Assembly (NCBI GenBank): GCA_963831235.1
Contig: CAWHPS010000044.1
Location: forward strand, 1-30,476
Length of the DNA: 30,476 bases
DNA from: CAWHPS01 sp963831235
Lineage (GTDB): Bacteria > Fibrobacterota > OXYB2-FULL-49-7 > JAEUSG01
Direction of reading: 5' to 3'
The position numbers and the translations under genes are program-made. This document shows, piece by piece, positions 8,084 through 15,711 of this stretch. How positions within the stretch are numbered: the first letter of the stretch is position 1; every line of letters starts with the position of its first letter. The notes under the pieces are model-generated. The model saw only the letters and a list, made by a program, of their open reading frames with translations, made no database searches and had not been told where the DNA came from.

Positions 8084-10174
8084 AAAACATTTTTGCTCTG
8101 ATCTTTATCTTTGTCTCGATTATTTTAGGTAAAACCGTTACTGTCGGTATTCTTGATTTCCAGTACAATGGCGACGACAACAGCAAGAGTTGGTATGGCC
8201 CGGCTTTTATGGAGGCCTGCCGTGTTCAGATATCATCTCAGGCGGATTTTTGTGTGACCCCGCCCCGTCAGTTGTATATTCACAGGCAAAACCATAAGAA
8301 GGGAAACAAACCTTCGGATATTTACAACTTCGGAGCGCTCCTTGATCTTGATTTTCTGCTTTCAGGAGAATATACTGTTGAGGATAAATCCATCAATGTA
8401 ACGATGAACATCTGGGACATTCGTAGTGGAAGGATGAGTTCCGTGAAACAATCTGGTGTTGAAGATAAATATTCCTCCTTGCCACCTAAACTCTGCGCGG
8501 CTTTCCTCAAAACAGCCCGGTCGAATGTTAATTTCGTGGAAGCCTCTAATCCCATCCAGTCGGATAAGATATTTGGAATATATGCCAAGGCAATGGAGCA
8601 GTATTCCATGGGAAATTTGTCGGAGGCTATTTATTCAGCGAGACGAGCTATTGATCTTTCTCCGAATTATGTTCCCGCTCTGATGCTCCTTACAGATCTT
8701 TATATTTCAACCGGTCAGGAACCTCTGGCGCTTGAAACCGCAAAAAAAGCATTTAGCGAAGCACCTGATGACTGCGATGCGCTTTCCGTTTATGCAAGGG
8801 CACTGCTTTTTTCAAAAGACAGGGAATCTTCCCTTAAAAAGCTAAAATCCGAGAAGGCCCAGTGTCAGAACTCCTTTGCCTTTAATGACGCGCTTGGCCG
8901 AAATTACCTGGAAGATGGTATGTACACAATTGCCGTGTCTTGTTTTGTCAAGGCCATAAGTGTCAACCCTGGAATCACGGAATTGTATTATCTTACCGGA
9001 AAAGCCTATCTTGGGATCAGAGGAATATGACAAAGCCATCAAGGCTTTCAGCAGGGCTGTTGAATTGGAGCCCAGCAATCTTCTTTACAGATGTATGCTC
9101 GGTGCTGCCTGCCGTGAAGGGGGCGATGTTGTCCGTGCAGTAAAAATCCTTGAAGACATAATCAGCCGTGATCCCAACTATCTGCCCGCCATTTATCATC
9201 TGTCAACATGTTATAATCAGCTTGAATGGTATAAAATGGCCCTTCAGGTGCTCACAAAAGCTTATGGTCTTCATCCCGAATCCCCGGACCTTGCCGTAGG
9301 TCTTGGCGTAACTTATATGAAGATGGGGATGCAAAAGCAGGCGGACGAATTTTTCAGCAAGGCCATGTCTCTTGACGACAAATCACCGTTGGTGCTCAAC
9401 AATACGGGTGTATATTACATGGAAAGAAAGGATTTCAAAGAAGCTGCCAAACTCTTTTTACGCGCTTTGAATTCCGATAAACGCAATCCCGGGGTTGCCT
9501 ATAATCTGGCCCTCACATATTATAAGATGGGCCAGGTTAAATGGGCAAAGCAATACCTTGCCATTGTGCTGGAATCCTCGCCCCACCATCTTCCAGCCCG
9601 CAAGCTTCTTGTGGACCTATATAACACTACAGGTGAAAAAGAGAATGCCCTGTCTGTTCTTGCTGAAATAATATCGCTTGACAATTCGGATTATGGCGCA
9701 AAGGTTGCATACGCGCAGATCCTTCTTAAAACAGGAGAACAGGAGCAGGGGATTGCTGTCATGGAGGACGTTGTCAAGAATAATCCCGGTAATATCGAAT
9801 ACCTTTCTCTTCTCACAACCGCTTACCGTAACCTGGGATGGTTTGATATTGCCATTTTGAAGCTGTCGAAATTCCTTGAGAAGAATGAAAAGAGTGCTGT
9901 CATGCTCACTCTTCTTGGAGAGGCTTATTACTGCAAAGCCATGACAACGGCTGCTCTCGACGGATCCGATCAATGTTCCAAAGGGCTTTATTATCTTAAG
10001 GAGGCGTATTCCCTTGCAGGTTCCGCGCCTGAAACCATGTTCTGGTATGCGAAAGCGCTTTATGATTGCAAGCGTGATGCCAGTATGGCAAGGCCTATCT
10101 TTCAGAAATGTCTTAATTCCGAGCTTGATCCGGAGCTTAAAAAAGAAGCAGAAGTGTACATTAAGAAAAAGTAA
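8080..10174 (+). CDS. Large exported TPR-repeat protein, interrupted by a single-base frameshift
   Basis: The gene starts at the ATG overlapping the upstream stop and encodes a signal peptide (MKNIFALIFIFVSIILG). A first domain contains TVTVGILDFQYNGDD and LLDLDFLLSGEYTVEDKSI, resembling the periplasmic part of proteins related to TolB/CsgG-like sensors. A long run of about twelve tetratricopeptide repeats follows. The frame breaks at the GGG at 9013-9015: frame one ends at a TGA at about 9028-9030, while the next frame continues without loss. Removing one G gives ...TGKAYLGSEEYDKAIKAF, a perfect TPR, so the frames clearly belong together (about 697 residues). The break is either a sequencing error or a recent mutation. 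TPR arrays bind proteins; the partner is unknown. It is the last gene of the ricT-metG group. Confidence 0.75.
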
Positions 10175-10201
10175 TAAACTTTTTTAGCGCAGATTTTAAG
10201 T

Positions 10202-10279
10202 ATGAGTACGGAACTTATCACCAAACAGATTCGTAACCTGATTTACAATATTCGAGGCTGCCGGGCCAAGTCGCCAAAC
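10202..10279 (+). pseudogene. N-terminal remnant resembling an ORF6N-domain protein
   Basis: A 25-codon frame begins MSTELITKQIRNLIYNIRGC and stops at 10277-10279. The pattern L-I-x-x-x-I-x-N-x-I-Y-x-I-R-G is how ORF6N (phage antirepressor-like) proteins begin, but the following LDxDLAxLYG core is missing and a terminator-like hairpin takes its place. The match is short, so this stays tentative. It fits the other fragments of mobile-type genes just downstream. Confidence 0.4.
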
Positions 10280-10304
10280 TGATCCCGGTGGCCTTCTTTT
10301 TTAC
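10256..10304 (+). terminator. Rho-independent terminator
   Basis: CCGGG at 10261-10265 pairs with CCCGG at 10284-10288. The stem extends by GGC/GCC across a two-base mismatch and is followed by TTCTTTTTTACTG. It is well placed to end the transcript of the TPR gene. Confidence 0.65.
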
Positions 10305-10412
10305 TGTTTTAAAAAAACTGTCAAGGTTTTTTTGTCATTGTTAGATAGATTTGATACATAACAATTTGCTATATTATGCAAAAACAATTAATACACACAT
10401 TATTTTTATGAC

Positions 10413-10583
10413 ATGGAAAAAACACATATTATCGGACAAAACATCCGCACAAAACCCATGAAAGCCGGCAAAGAGAGAGACCCCAGGCTTTGGAAAAAAT
10501 TCGAACGGGTTGAACAAATGCAACCCTCTGACCGTAAAATGGTTTTTAGAATGATAGATAGCTTGGCCACAGAAAAGAGGTAA
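10413..10583 (+). pseudogene. C-terminal remnant of an XRE-type HTH regulator
   Basis: A 56-codon frame reads MEKTHIIGQNIRTKPM then DPRLWKKFERVEQM, QPSDRKMVFRMIDSLATEKR and a stop. The D-P-x-L-W-K-x-F-x-x-V-E-x-[LM]-x-x-x-D-R-K-x-V-x-x-[ML]-I-D block is the usual tail of small XRE-family antitoxin or phage-type repressors. The HTH itself, which should precede it, is absent, so this is a truncated gene or a small protein made only of the tail. It lies 3 bases upstream of the RHH antitoxin gene. Confidence 0.5.
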
Positions 10584-10586
10584 ACC

Positions 10587-10806
10587 ATGCTTGCAACATT
10601 AACAATCAAACTCCCCTACAAAATGAAGTCCGAACTAAACCAGATTGCAAAAAAGACACATCTTCGTAAAAGTGATATTGTTCGGGATGCCGTCGGTTCG
10701 GAGTATTGCCCGTCTTCAGTTTCAGAGCATAAGAGAACAACTCATCCCGGAAGCGCAGAGCAAAGGCATATACACAGACGAAGACATTTTTAAACTCGTA
10801 TCATGA
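10587..10806 (+). CDS. Ribbon-helix-helix antitoxin of the PIN toxin, frameshifted
   Basis: The N-terminal part (MLATLTIKLPYKMKSELNQI, then AKKTHLRKSDIVRDA) is a ribbon-helix-helix DNA-binding domain. The first frame runs off into nonsense near 10695. In the +1 frame the gene continues as SVRSIARLQFQSIREQLIPE and QSKGIYTDEDIFKLVS, the standard C-terminal tail of RHH antitoxins paired with PIN toxins. Its stop overlaps the toxin ATG (ATGA at 10803-10806). One extra base in GCCGTCGG explains the break. The intact protein would repress its own operon and bind the PIN toxin. With the toxin frame intact, the frameshift is more likely a read error than a real loss, since an uncovered toxin should be harmful (inference). 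Confidence 0.75.
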
Positions 10807-11213
10807 AAATATTCCTCGACACCAATGTTCTGTTGTCCGCATTCTATGCGCACGGCGCTTGCGGTGAACTTTACGATCATTGCCTGGAAAATCACACCCT
10901 CTATACGAGTGAATTTGTTATTGACGAGTTCAAAGATAAGGCGGAAAACAAGCTGAAGTTAGCACCCGAACGGACAGCGCTTGCAGTAAAGAACATCCGA
11001 ACCTATGCAGTTTTTGTATCAGAAGCTATTTTGCCAAATCCCATCTGTAAAGATAAAGACGATGATCATGTCATCGCCGCTGCCGTTGAAGCCAAAGCCG
11101 CCTGCATTGTCACAGGAGACAAAGGATTTCTGGCAATCAAAGAAGCTTGCGGCATTCCAATTATTACACCCTCTGAATTCTGGAAATTTACCGGGCAACA
11201 GCAAAAAGACTGA
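10803..11213 (+). CDS. PIN-domain toxin (putative toxin component, PIN family)
   Basis: A 136-residue protein starting at the ATG that overlaps the antitoxin stop. MKIFLDTNVLLSAF holds the first catalytic Asp (D6), FVIDEFKDKAE the conserved Glu, and CKDKDDDHVIAAAVEAKA plus IVTGDKGFL the later acidic residues of the PIN nuclease site. It ends with the usual I-I-T-P-S-E-F segment. The family cleaves RNA in a metal-dependent way and acts in the cytoplasm as a growth-inhibiting toxin. The target RNA is unknown. Confidence 0.9.
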   Translation: MKIFLDTNVLLSAFYAHGACGELYDHCLENHTLYTSEFVIDEFKDKAENKLKLAPERTALAVKNIRTYAVFVSEAILPNPICKDKDDDHVIAAAVEAKAACIVTGDKGFLAIKEACGIPIITPSEFWKFTGQQQKD

Positions 11214-11720
11214 AGGCCCCCGCCCGCCCAGGCTAGCCTTTCTCCTCTGCCGTGCCGATGACTTTAAGAGTACCACTTTCACCCCAGACCCCGCAACAAC
11301 CTCCTTTATTAGCGCGTAAATCAGTAGTTCCGTACGCATTGGCCGCAAAAGATGGTGCTTAAAGGCGCCCTGCGGCCTTTCGTGTCCGGCTTCCGGGGTG
11401 TTAAGGGGGTGCGCATATCCGCCACAGCTTTACGGTCTGCTTGCGCCGCGTCCTGCGGCTTACATCTGCGCCTTCCCATCCGCCCCCAGGGGCTCCCAAC
11501 ACTTACGGCACCGTACAAATAAAGGAAACAAAACTAACAAGACTAACAAAGGTCACAAATGCAGCAGCAAGAACCGTGACGGACGGAGCGCTATTCATAG
11601 CTGGCGAAGTCCGGCGCGGTTCTTGGCTTTCCCTTCCATGCCAAACCCCGTGCCCGTATCTTCGGGACATTTTGAATGATGTCCCTCAGATCCGTTCACG
11701 GGGTTTGCTTCATTGTCTTT

Positions 11721-11797
11721 CACGCCCGGAGTGCACGTTGTAATGTGCACCTTTAGCCGTGGGAACGTGGGCCCCACGGGCCGGGCGTGGTCTTTTT
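11721..11797 (+). terminator. Branched hairpin with T-run ending the structured stretch
   Basis: CACGCCCGG at 11721-11729 pairs with CCGGGCGTG at 11781-11789. Inside are two hairpins: GTGCAC at 11731-11736 with 11745-11750, and CCGTGGG at 11757-11763 with CCCACGG at 11773-11779. GTCTTTTT follows directly. This looks like a three-way junction doubling as a terminator on the plus strand. Confidence 0.5.
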
Positions 11798-11801
11798 GAG
11801 T

Positions 11802-11869
11802 CCGCACAAGAATAAGCTGTATTGCAAGGCATTAGCCGGTCAATACCAGACGGCCTTCTACTTGTGCGG
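11802..11869. other. Closed hairpin with possible pseudoknot
   Basis: CCGCACAAG at 11802-11810 pairs with CTTGTGCGG at 11861-11869 (9 bp). Inside, GTATTG (11819-11824) can pair with CAATAC (11841-11846), and AAGGC (11826-11830) with GCCTT (11853-11857). These two pairings cross, which is a pseudoknot arrangement. It lies after the T-run of the previous element and before the 3' end of hicA. Confidence 0.45.
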
Positions 11870-11958
11870 TATGTCGGCTTTGTCTTTATCCAGAAGGAAC
11901 AGAGCAGCAGGCGAAGTGGGCGTGCACGGAAAGGCTTGAAAAATGCTTATAGGGAATT

Positions 11959-12186
11959 TCAATGTAACAAACAAAGCAAGTCGTCAACGCCTATTCCGGC
12001 TTGTCTAAGAATGGCTTTTAGGGTGCCCCTTTTCAGATCCCGATTATGATATGGAACAGTGACGATTAAAGGATAAAATGGTTTCTGCAAGATAACATGG
12101 CTACCTGTCTGGTGATCAACTATGAATCCGGCCTTTTTCAAAGCGGCAATTACTTCGCGAGGCCTAATAACCGGCAGACGACTCAT
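11959..12186 (-). CDS. hicA: HicA-family mRNA interferase toxin
   Basis: A 75-residue protein of normal HicA length. LPVIRPREVIAALKKAGF at the start, GSHVILQK with the catalytic His of the double-stranded-RNA-binding-like fold, and TVPYHNRDLKRGTLKAILRQAGI are the family blocks. HicA cleaves mRNA until bound by HicB. Its start overlaps the hicB stop by four bases (ATGA), giving the order hicB-hicA, the less common arrangement with the antitoxin first. The gene is intact. Confidence 0.93.
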   Translation of the reverse strand: MSRLPVIRPREVIAALKKAGFIVDHQTGSHVILQKPFYPLIVTVPYHNRDLKRGTLKAILRQAGIGVDDLLCLLH

Positions 12187-12395
12187 GCCCTGACCGAGAT
12201 ATCAAGTAATTCGGCATGCGGGTGTTCACGTTTGATTTTACTATAATAGCATCGTAACCAACCGTTGATGGCGTCCCTGATGTTAGTAAGAGCTTCTCTT
12301 CTTGTTTCGCCTTCGCTTATACAGCCCGGCAGAGCTGGCACCGTAGCGGTAAAACCGCCTTCGATTTGGCTTTCGAGCATGATTCGGTATCGCAT
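12183..12395 (-). CDS. hicB: HicB-family antitoxin
   Basis: A 70-residue protein starting at the ATG at 12395 with GAGGAG 6 bases upstream. MRYRIMLESQIEGGFTATVP, then ALPGCISEGETRREALTNIR and a following helix form the partial RNase-H-like fold of HicB. No C-terminal DNA-binding domain is present, as in short HicB proteins. It neutralises HicA and is co-transcribed with it. Its 5' leader and first four codons are repeated at 16020-16115. Confidence 0.92.
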   Translation of the reverse strand: MRYRIMLESQIEGGFTATVPALPGCISEGETRREALTNIRDAINGWLRCYYSKIKREHPHAELLDISVRA

Positions 12396-12480
12396 GAATT
12401 CTCCTCTTATCTGAATTTCTCTATAACAAAATTACAATATTTGTTTAGGGACTTCAACCTATTTTTAGATTTGTTCGAAA
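12385..12480 (-). repeat. hicB leader and start, copy 1 of a direct repeat
   Basis: This stretch covers the first codons of hicB and about 85 bases of its upstream region. It matches 16020-16115 at roughly 84% by eye, in the same orientation. It probably contains the hicBA promoter. Confidence 0.75.
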
Positions 12481-12586
12481 GACATTGGGGCATGTTTTGC
12501 ATTGCTCACAAAGTGAGAGCGGAAAGATATCTTTCCTATGGATTCTCGCCCGTTAATAGATTAGATTATCAGTAGGAGCAACACTT

Positions 12587-13403
12587 ATGCCTGATGTCTT
12601 TCAATACAACAACTATCGCCAGTTTCTTAAGGACTTCTACGAGGAACAGAAGGCCAAAGACAAAAAATACTCCCACCGCTTTTTTGCCGATAAAATTGGC
12701 CTCAATTCAACAGGTTTCTTTTCCGACGTACTGCAAGGGAAGCGCAACCTTACCCCGGGCTCTAATACTTAAGTTTGCAGCAGCTCTTAAGCTTAAGAAG
12801 GACGAACAGGACTATTTCGAGAACCTTGTCCATTTCAACCAGGCCGGAACCCACGAGGAGAAAAACAATTATTACGGTAAGCTTATTTCTTTCAAAAAAG
12901 TTTGTGTAGATATTATCGGCCGTGACCAATACGAGTTCTATAAAGAATGGTATTACTCTGCAATACGCGAACTGCTGAACTTTTACGATTTCAAAGACGA
13001 TTATCAGGCTCTTGCAAAGAAGCTAAACCCCTCCATCCGTCCGGAGCAGGCAAAGAAGGCGATTAAAACATTGGAAAAGCTTGGCATCATCAAGAAGGAC
13101 AAGAATGGTTATTACCGGCAAACCTCGGCGCTTATCAGCACAGGCGAAGAATTTAAGTCCCTGAATGTCTGGAATTTTCAGACGGCAACAATAGACCTCG
13201 CAAGAGAGGCTATTAATAGACATCCGAAAGAACACAGGGATATTTCAACGATAACACTTACATTATCCGAAGATTCCTTCAAACAGGCAAAGGCAGAGTT
13301 AGACGCAGTAAGAAAAAGGCTTCTTGGCCTTGCTGAAAAGGATAAGAAAGTGGACCGGGTCTATCAGATAAATCTGCAAATATTTCCCCTAACGAAGTTT
13401 TAA
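12587..13403 (+). CDS. TIGR02147-family (Fibrobacter-type) protein, single-base frameshift
   Basis: It starts at the ATG at 12587 with AGGAG 9 bases upstream. The N-terminus is MPDVFQYNNYRQFLKDFYEE with FFADKIGLNSTGFFSDVLQG and KRNLTP. After an extra base in CCCCGGG (12753-12759) the frame continues as ALILKFAAALKLKKDEQDYF and ENLVHFNQA, then a long helical region (QAKKAIKTLEKLGIIKKDKN, GYYRQTSALISTG) and a C-terminal domain ending NLQIFPLTKF. The joined protein (about 271 residues) matches the layout of the TIGR02147 family: an HTH-like N-terminus followed by a conserved ~190-residue domain. The family is known chiefly from Fibrobacter, with no established function; a regulatory role is suspected. 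The lipoprotein gene follows after 11 bases and is probably co-transcribed. Confidence 0.85.
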
Positions 13404-13414
13404 AAGGCGGTATT

Positions 13415-15145
13415 ATGAAAAAATTATCAGTCTATGTGATTAAGCTTTTATCTGTTGGGTTATTATTGTTTCTTGTCTATTGCGGAAAAAACCCTACTAT
13501 GGTGGGGAGCGGGTTGGAGACCCAAAACGCTCTTGTCATGGGCCACATCTACAAGGGCAATTCCCCTGCCATTGGCGCAAAAGTCTTTTTCGTCCCTGTA
13601 GGCCACAACCCCAACCCTGCTGCTCTCGGCAAGGCCTTGGCCTCCACAGACACAGTCACGACAGGCTCCACAGGCACCTATGGTACAAATGACCTCGATT
13701 CTGGCACATACAATGTTTTCGGCCAGGACAACAGTGGCAATCTAAGTCTTATTGACTCAGTTCATGTGACCGGCGATTCGCAGGTTGTTCCGCCAGATAC
13801 CCTCAAGCTTCCAGGTTCGCTTGCAGGTTTCATAAAGATGCAAGGTAGAGACGATCCGGCATCGGTATTGATTATGCCATTCGGCACGTTCATTAAGCCT
13901 GATCCCACGCCTTCGACAGGTGCGTTCAGCTTGTCCAATCTGGCTGAAGGGTGGTACAGCATTCGGTTTATGAGCATCTTGGATAGGTACGAAAAGTTGG
14001 ATACGACTTTTGAGATTAAGGCTGGTCAGCCTTTGATCTTGCCGGATTCAATTAGGTTGCCACTAAAGATCCCTACACCAACGGGATTGAAAGTTTTTTA
14101 CGACACGCTTAGGCAGATTGTGACACTTTCTTGGGACAAGATGGATACAAGCCGTGTAAAAGGCTACAACGTGTATAGGCAGCGCATTGATACTTCAGAG
14201 GTCAAACTCAACGCACTGCCCCTTGCAAACCCGTTTTATGTGGATTCAACAGGCATTCAGGGCCAGACCTATATCTACAGCGTGGTAGCTGTGGATTTTG
14301 AGGACAAGCCAGGGATCAGGACGACGGGAGATAGTATAAAGATCACAGGGTTGTTTACTCTTTTACAAACATGGGGTACATTAGGAACTGGACCCGGCCA
14401 AATGAATGGTCCCATGGCAATTGCGACAGACAATCAAGGCTTACTGTATGTTGCCGATGCAAACAACAATAGGATACAGGTATTTGATAACACCGGACAT
14501 TATATGACCGAATTCGGGAACAGTATTCTCTCGCAACCTTGTGACATTGCCGTATATGACTCGTTCTTGTTTATCGCAACATATAGTAATAAGAAAGTAT
14601 ATACTTTCTCTCTTCACGGCGATAGCCTTTCCGAATTCAATCTTGCCAACAATGCATCTTTCCCCCATATTACAGTTGACAGTAGCAACATCTATATCAT
14701 TCCAAACGCAAGTTATGATAGTGTTCAGATTTATGACCGTACAGGTTCGCTCCTTCGCGCGTTCCCGCTGCAAGGTGACTATTGGTGGGGAATTCACGCC
14801 ATAGGAGATCGACTCTTTATTTTTAACGGCCGAGACACATTAATACAAGTGTTTACCGTAACTGGCGTACCTCAAGGAGCAATGGTACTTGGGCCGGGCA
14901 GGTATCCGGTCGCTCTTACAGAAATCGGTGATACGGTTTTTGTATTGAATGGTGGTAAATACAAGAGCGGGGTCGGGGTAACAGGAATAGAAGTGCTTGT
15001 CTACAATTCTTCTAACCAATATTTGGGGCGATGGGGTGGCGACACGGGGTTCACATCCGTCAGTGATTTTACATCTGATCCGTTAGGAAATATTTACATC
15101 CTTGATCAGGACGGAAGAAAAATCTGGAAGTTTTCAAGAAGGTAA
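13415..15145 (+). CDS. Lipoprotein with FN3-like domain and NHL-type repeats
   Basis: A 576-residue protein. The signal peptide ends in a lipobox (LLFLVYCGKNP, lipidated Cys at about residue 23), so it is membrane-anchored outside the cytoplasm. Residues ~40-120 and ~125-205 look like two carboxypeptidase-regulatory-like beta-sandwich modules (GHIYKGNSPAIGAKVFFVPV, LAGFIKMQG...). Residues ~215-310 are a fibronectin type III-like module (PTPTGLKVFYDTLRQIVTLS, then VKGYNVYRQRIDT). From ~320 onward NHL-type beta-propeller repeats appear (GPMAIATDNQGLLYVADANN, NRIQVFD). The set suggests surface binding of protein or carbohydrate. It lies 11 bases after the TIGR02147 gene; TIGR02147-plus-exported-protein pairs suggest the first regulates or services the second (inference). 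Confidence 0.8.
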   Translation: MKKLSVYVIKLLSVGLLLFLVYCGKNPTMVGSGLETQNALVMGHIYKGNSPAIGAKVFFVPVGHNPNPAALGKALASTDTVTTGSTGTYGTNDLDSGTYNVFGQDNSGNLSLIDSVHVTGDSQVVPPDTLKLPGSLAGFIKMQGRDDPASVLIMPFGTFIKPDPTPSTGAFSLSNLAEGWYSIRFMSILDRYEKLDTTFEIKAGQPLILPDSIRLPLKIPTPTGLKVFYDTLRQIVTLSWDKMDTSRVKGYNVYRQRIDTSEVKLNALPLANPFYVDSTGIQGQTYIYSVVAVDFEDKPGIRTTGDSIKITGLFTLLQTWGTLGTGPGQMNGPMAIATDNQGLLYVADANNNRIQVFDNTGHYMTEFGNSILSQPCDIAVYDSFLFIATYSNKKVYTFSLHGDSLSEFNLANNASFPHITVDSSNIYIIPNASYDSVQIYDRTGSLLRAFPLQGDYWWGIHAIGDRLFIFNGRDTLIQVFTVTGVPQGAMVLGPGRYPVALTEIGDTVFVLNGGKYKSGVGVTGIEVLVYNSSNQYLGRWGGDTGFTSVSDFTSDPLGNIYILDQDGRKIWKFSRR

Positions 15146-15154
15146 GCCTGGATA

Positions 15155-15179
15155 GAGGGGCAGGACTTACCTGCCCCTC
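15155..15179. terminator. Perfect hairpin after the lipoprotein gene
   Basis: GAGGGGCAGG at 15155-15164 pairs perfectly with 15170-15179 around a 5-base loop. No T-run follows on either strand. Its place just past the stop at 15145, between converging coding remnants, fits a two-way terminator. Confidence 0.55.
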
Positions 15180-15209
15180 AAACCCAGATTCTTCAAGTTA
15201 TTTACCAAC

Positions 15210-15703
15210 CTAAGAGCAGTTCTCTCTCACATACAAATACGGATGCGAACCGCTATCTGTCCTCATATACAATGAGCCATCAGGCGCAGAAGCAGACGGT
15301 GCATTTGCCCCACTCATAATTCTTGGCCCGTTTACATCAAGGTATCCGGTGGTTTCGAATGTTGCCTGCGACGTCCATTTTTTCATTTGGGCTTGTAGTT
15401 CCAACTCCAAATTCCCCGTCGCTTTTGAGAATCATCTTTGTGCTGACATCAGTCTGTTCCGTCACTCGTCTGGAATTGAATATTCCCTGGAATATAGGTT
15501 GCCCCTGCATTGCCTTCCTGAACACAGTCTATTCTGGCACCTTTGGCAAAAGCGGGTGTGCCGGCATTATTCACGCCAAAGAACTCGATCCTTCCCAAGA
15601 GCTCACCATCACCAGTTGTCGCTTTTGTTCCAAGTGTATCGGAAGCAGATTTTACAAAATCCAGCACAGAACACGAATCCGAATCAATATTGTAGGTGTC
15701 CAT
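15210..15703 (-). pseudogene. Decayed tail-fibre-like gene fragment
   Basis: Three successive reading frames join into one protein tail. 15703-15449 gives GRIEFFGVNNAGTPAFAKGA and ATYIPGNIQFQTSDGT. The next frame gives TDVSTKMILKSDGEFGVGTT and SPNEKMDVAGNIR. The last gives GYLDVNGPRIMSG and PDGSLYMRTDSGSHPYLYVR ending at 15210. GIGTTSPxxKLDVxG-type blocks are common in phage tail fibres and in related surface proteins of Fibrobacterota and Bacteroidota. Two +1 shifts (near 15460 and 15345) break it. The N-terminus is missing and a SUMF1 fragment abuts it. It is either a phage remnant or a decayed surface protein. Confidence 0.55.
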
Positions 15704-15711
15704 TCTTGTTT

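Larger units (their letters stand above)
11331..11870 (+). ncRNA. GC-rich, strongly structured non-coding stretch; candidate large structured RNA
   Basis: The 745 bases between the PIN gene and hicA hold no believable gene but many stems. Left part: AAAGGC/GCCTTT (11361-11366/11375-11380) and GCCGC/GCGGC (11445-11449/11455-11459). Stem A: CAAGAACCG at 11568-11576 with 11617-11625, continued by CGGAC/GTCCG (11580-11584/11609-11613). Stem B: CAAACCCCGTG at 11642-11652 with 11697-11707 (11 bp), enclosing GGGACAT/ATGTCCC (11664-11670/11679-11685). Stem C: a three-way junction ending in a T-run. Stem D: a closed hairpin with a possible pseudoknot. The composition is clearly richer in G+C than the neighbours. 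The strand is chosen from the T-run. No known RNA family was recognised. 11214-11330 and 11871-11958 show nothing clear. Confidence 0.4.

Noticed and set aside
9028..9030. Programmed frameshift in the TPR gene
   Set aside because: There is no known slippery signal, stimulatory structure or Shine-Dalgarno-like element; a one-base error or mutation is simpler.
11398..11807. Several overlapping frames of 70-100 codons in the GC-rich stretch
   Set aside because: They are rich in Arg and Pro, lie on both strands, lack ribosome-binding sites and family motifs, and run across the long stems; GC-rich DNA leaves such frames open by chance.
11331..11870. Group II intron, tmRNA or CRISPR array
   Set aside because: No domain V hairpin, no tRNA-like ends or tag frame, and no regular repeat-spacer pattern could be found.
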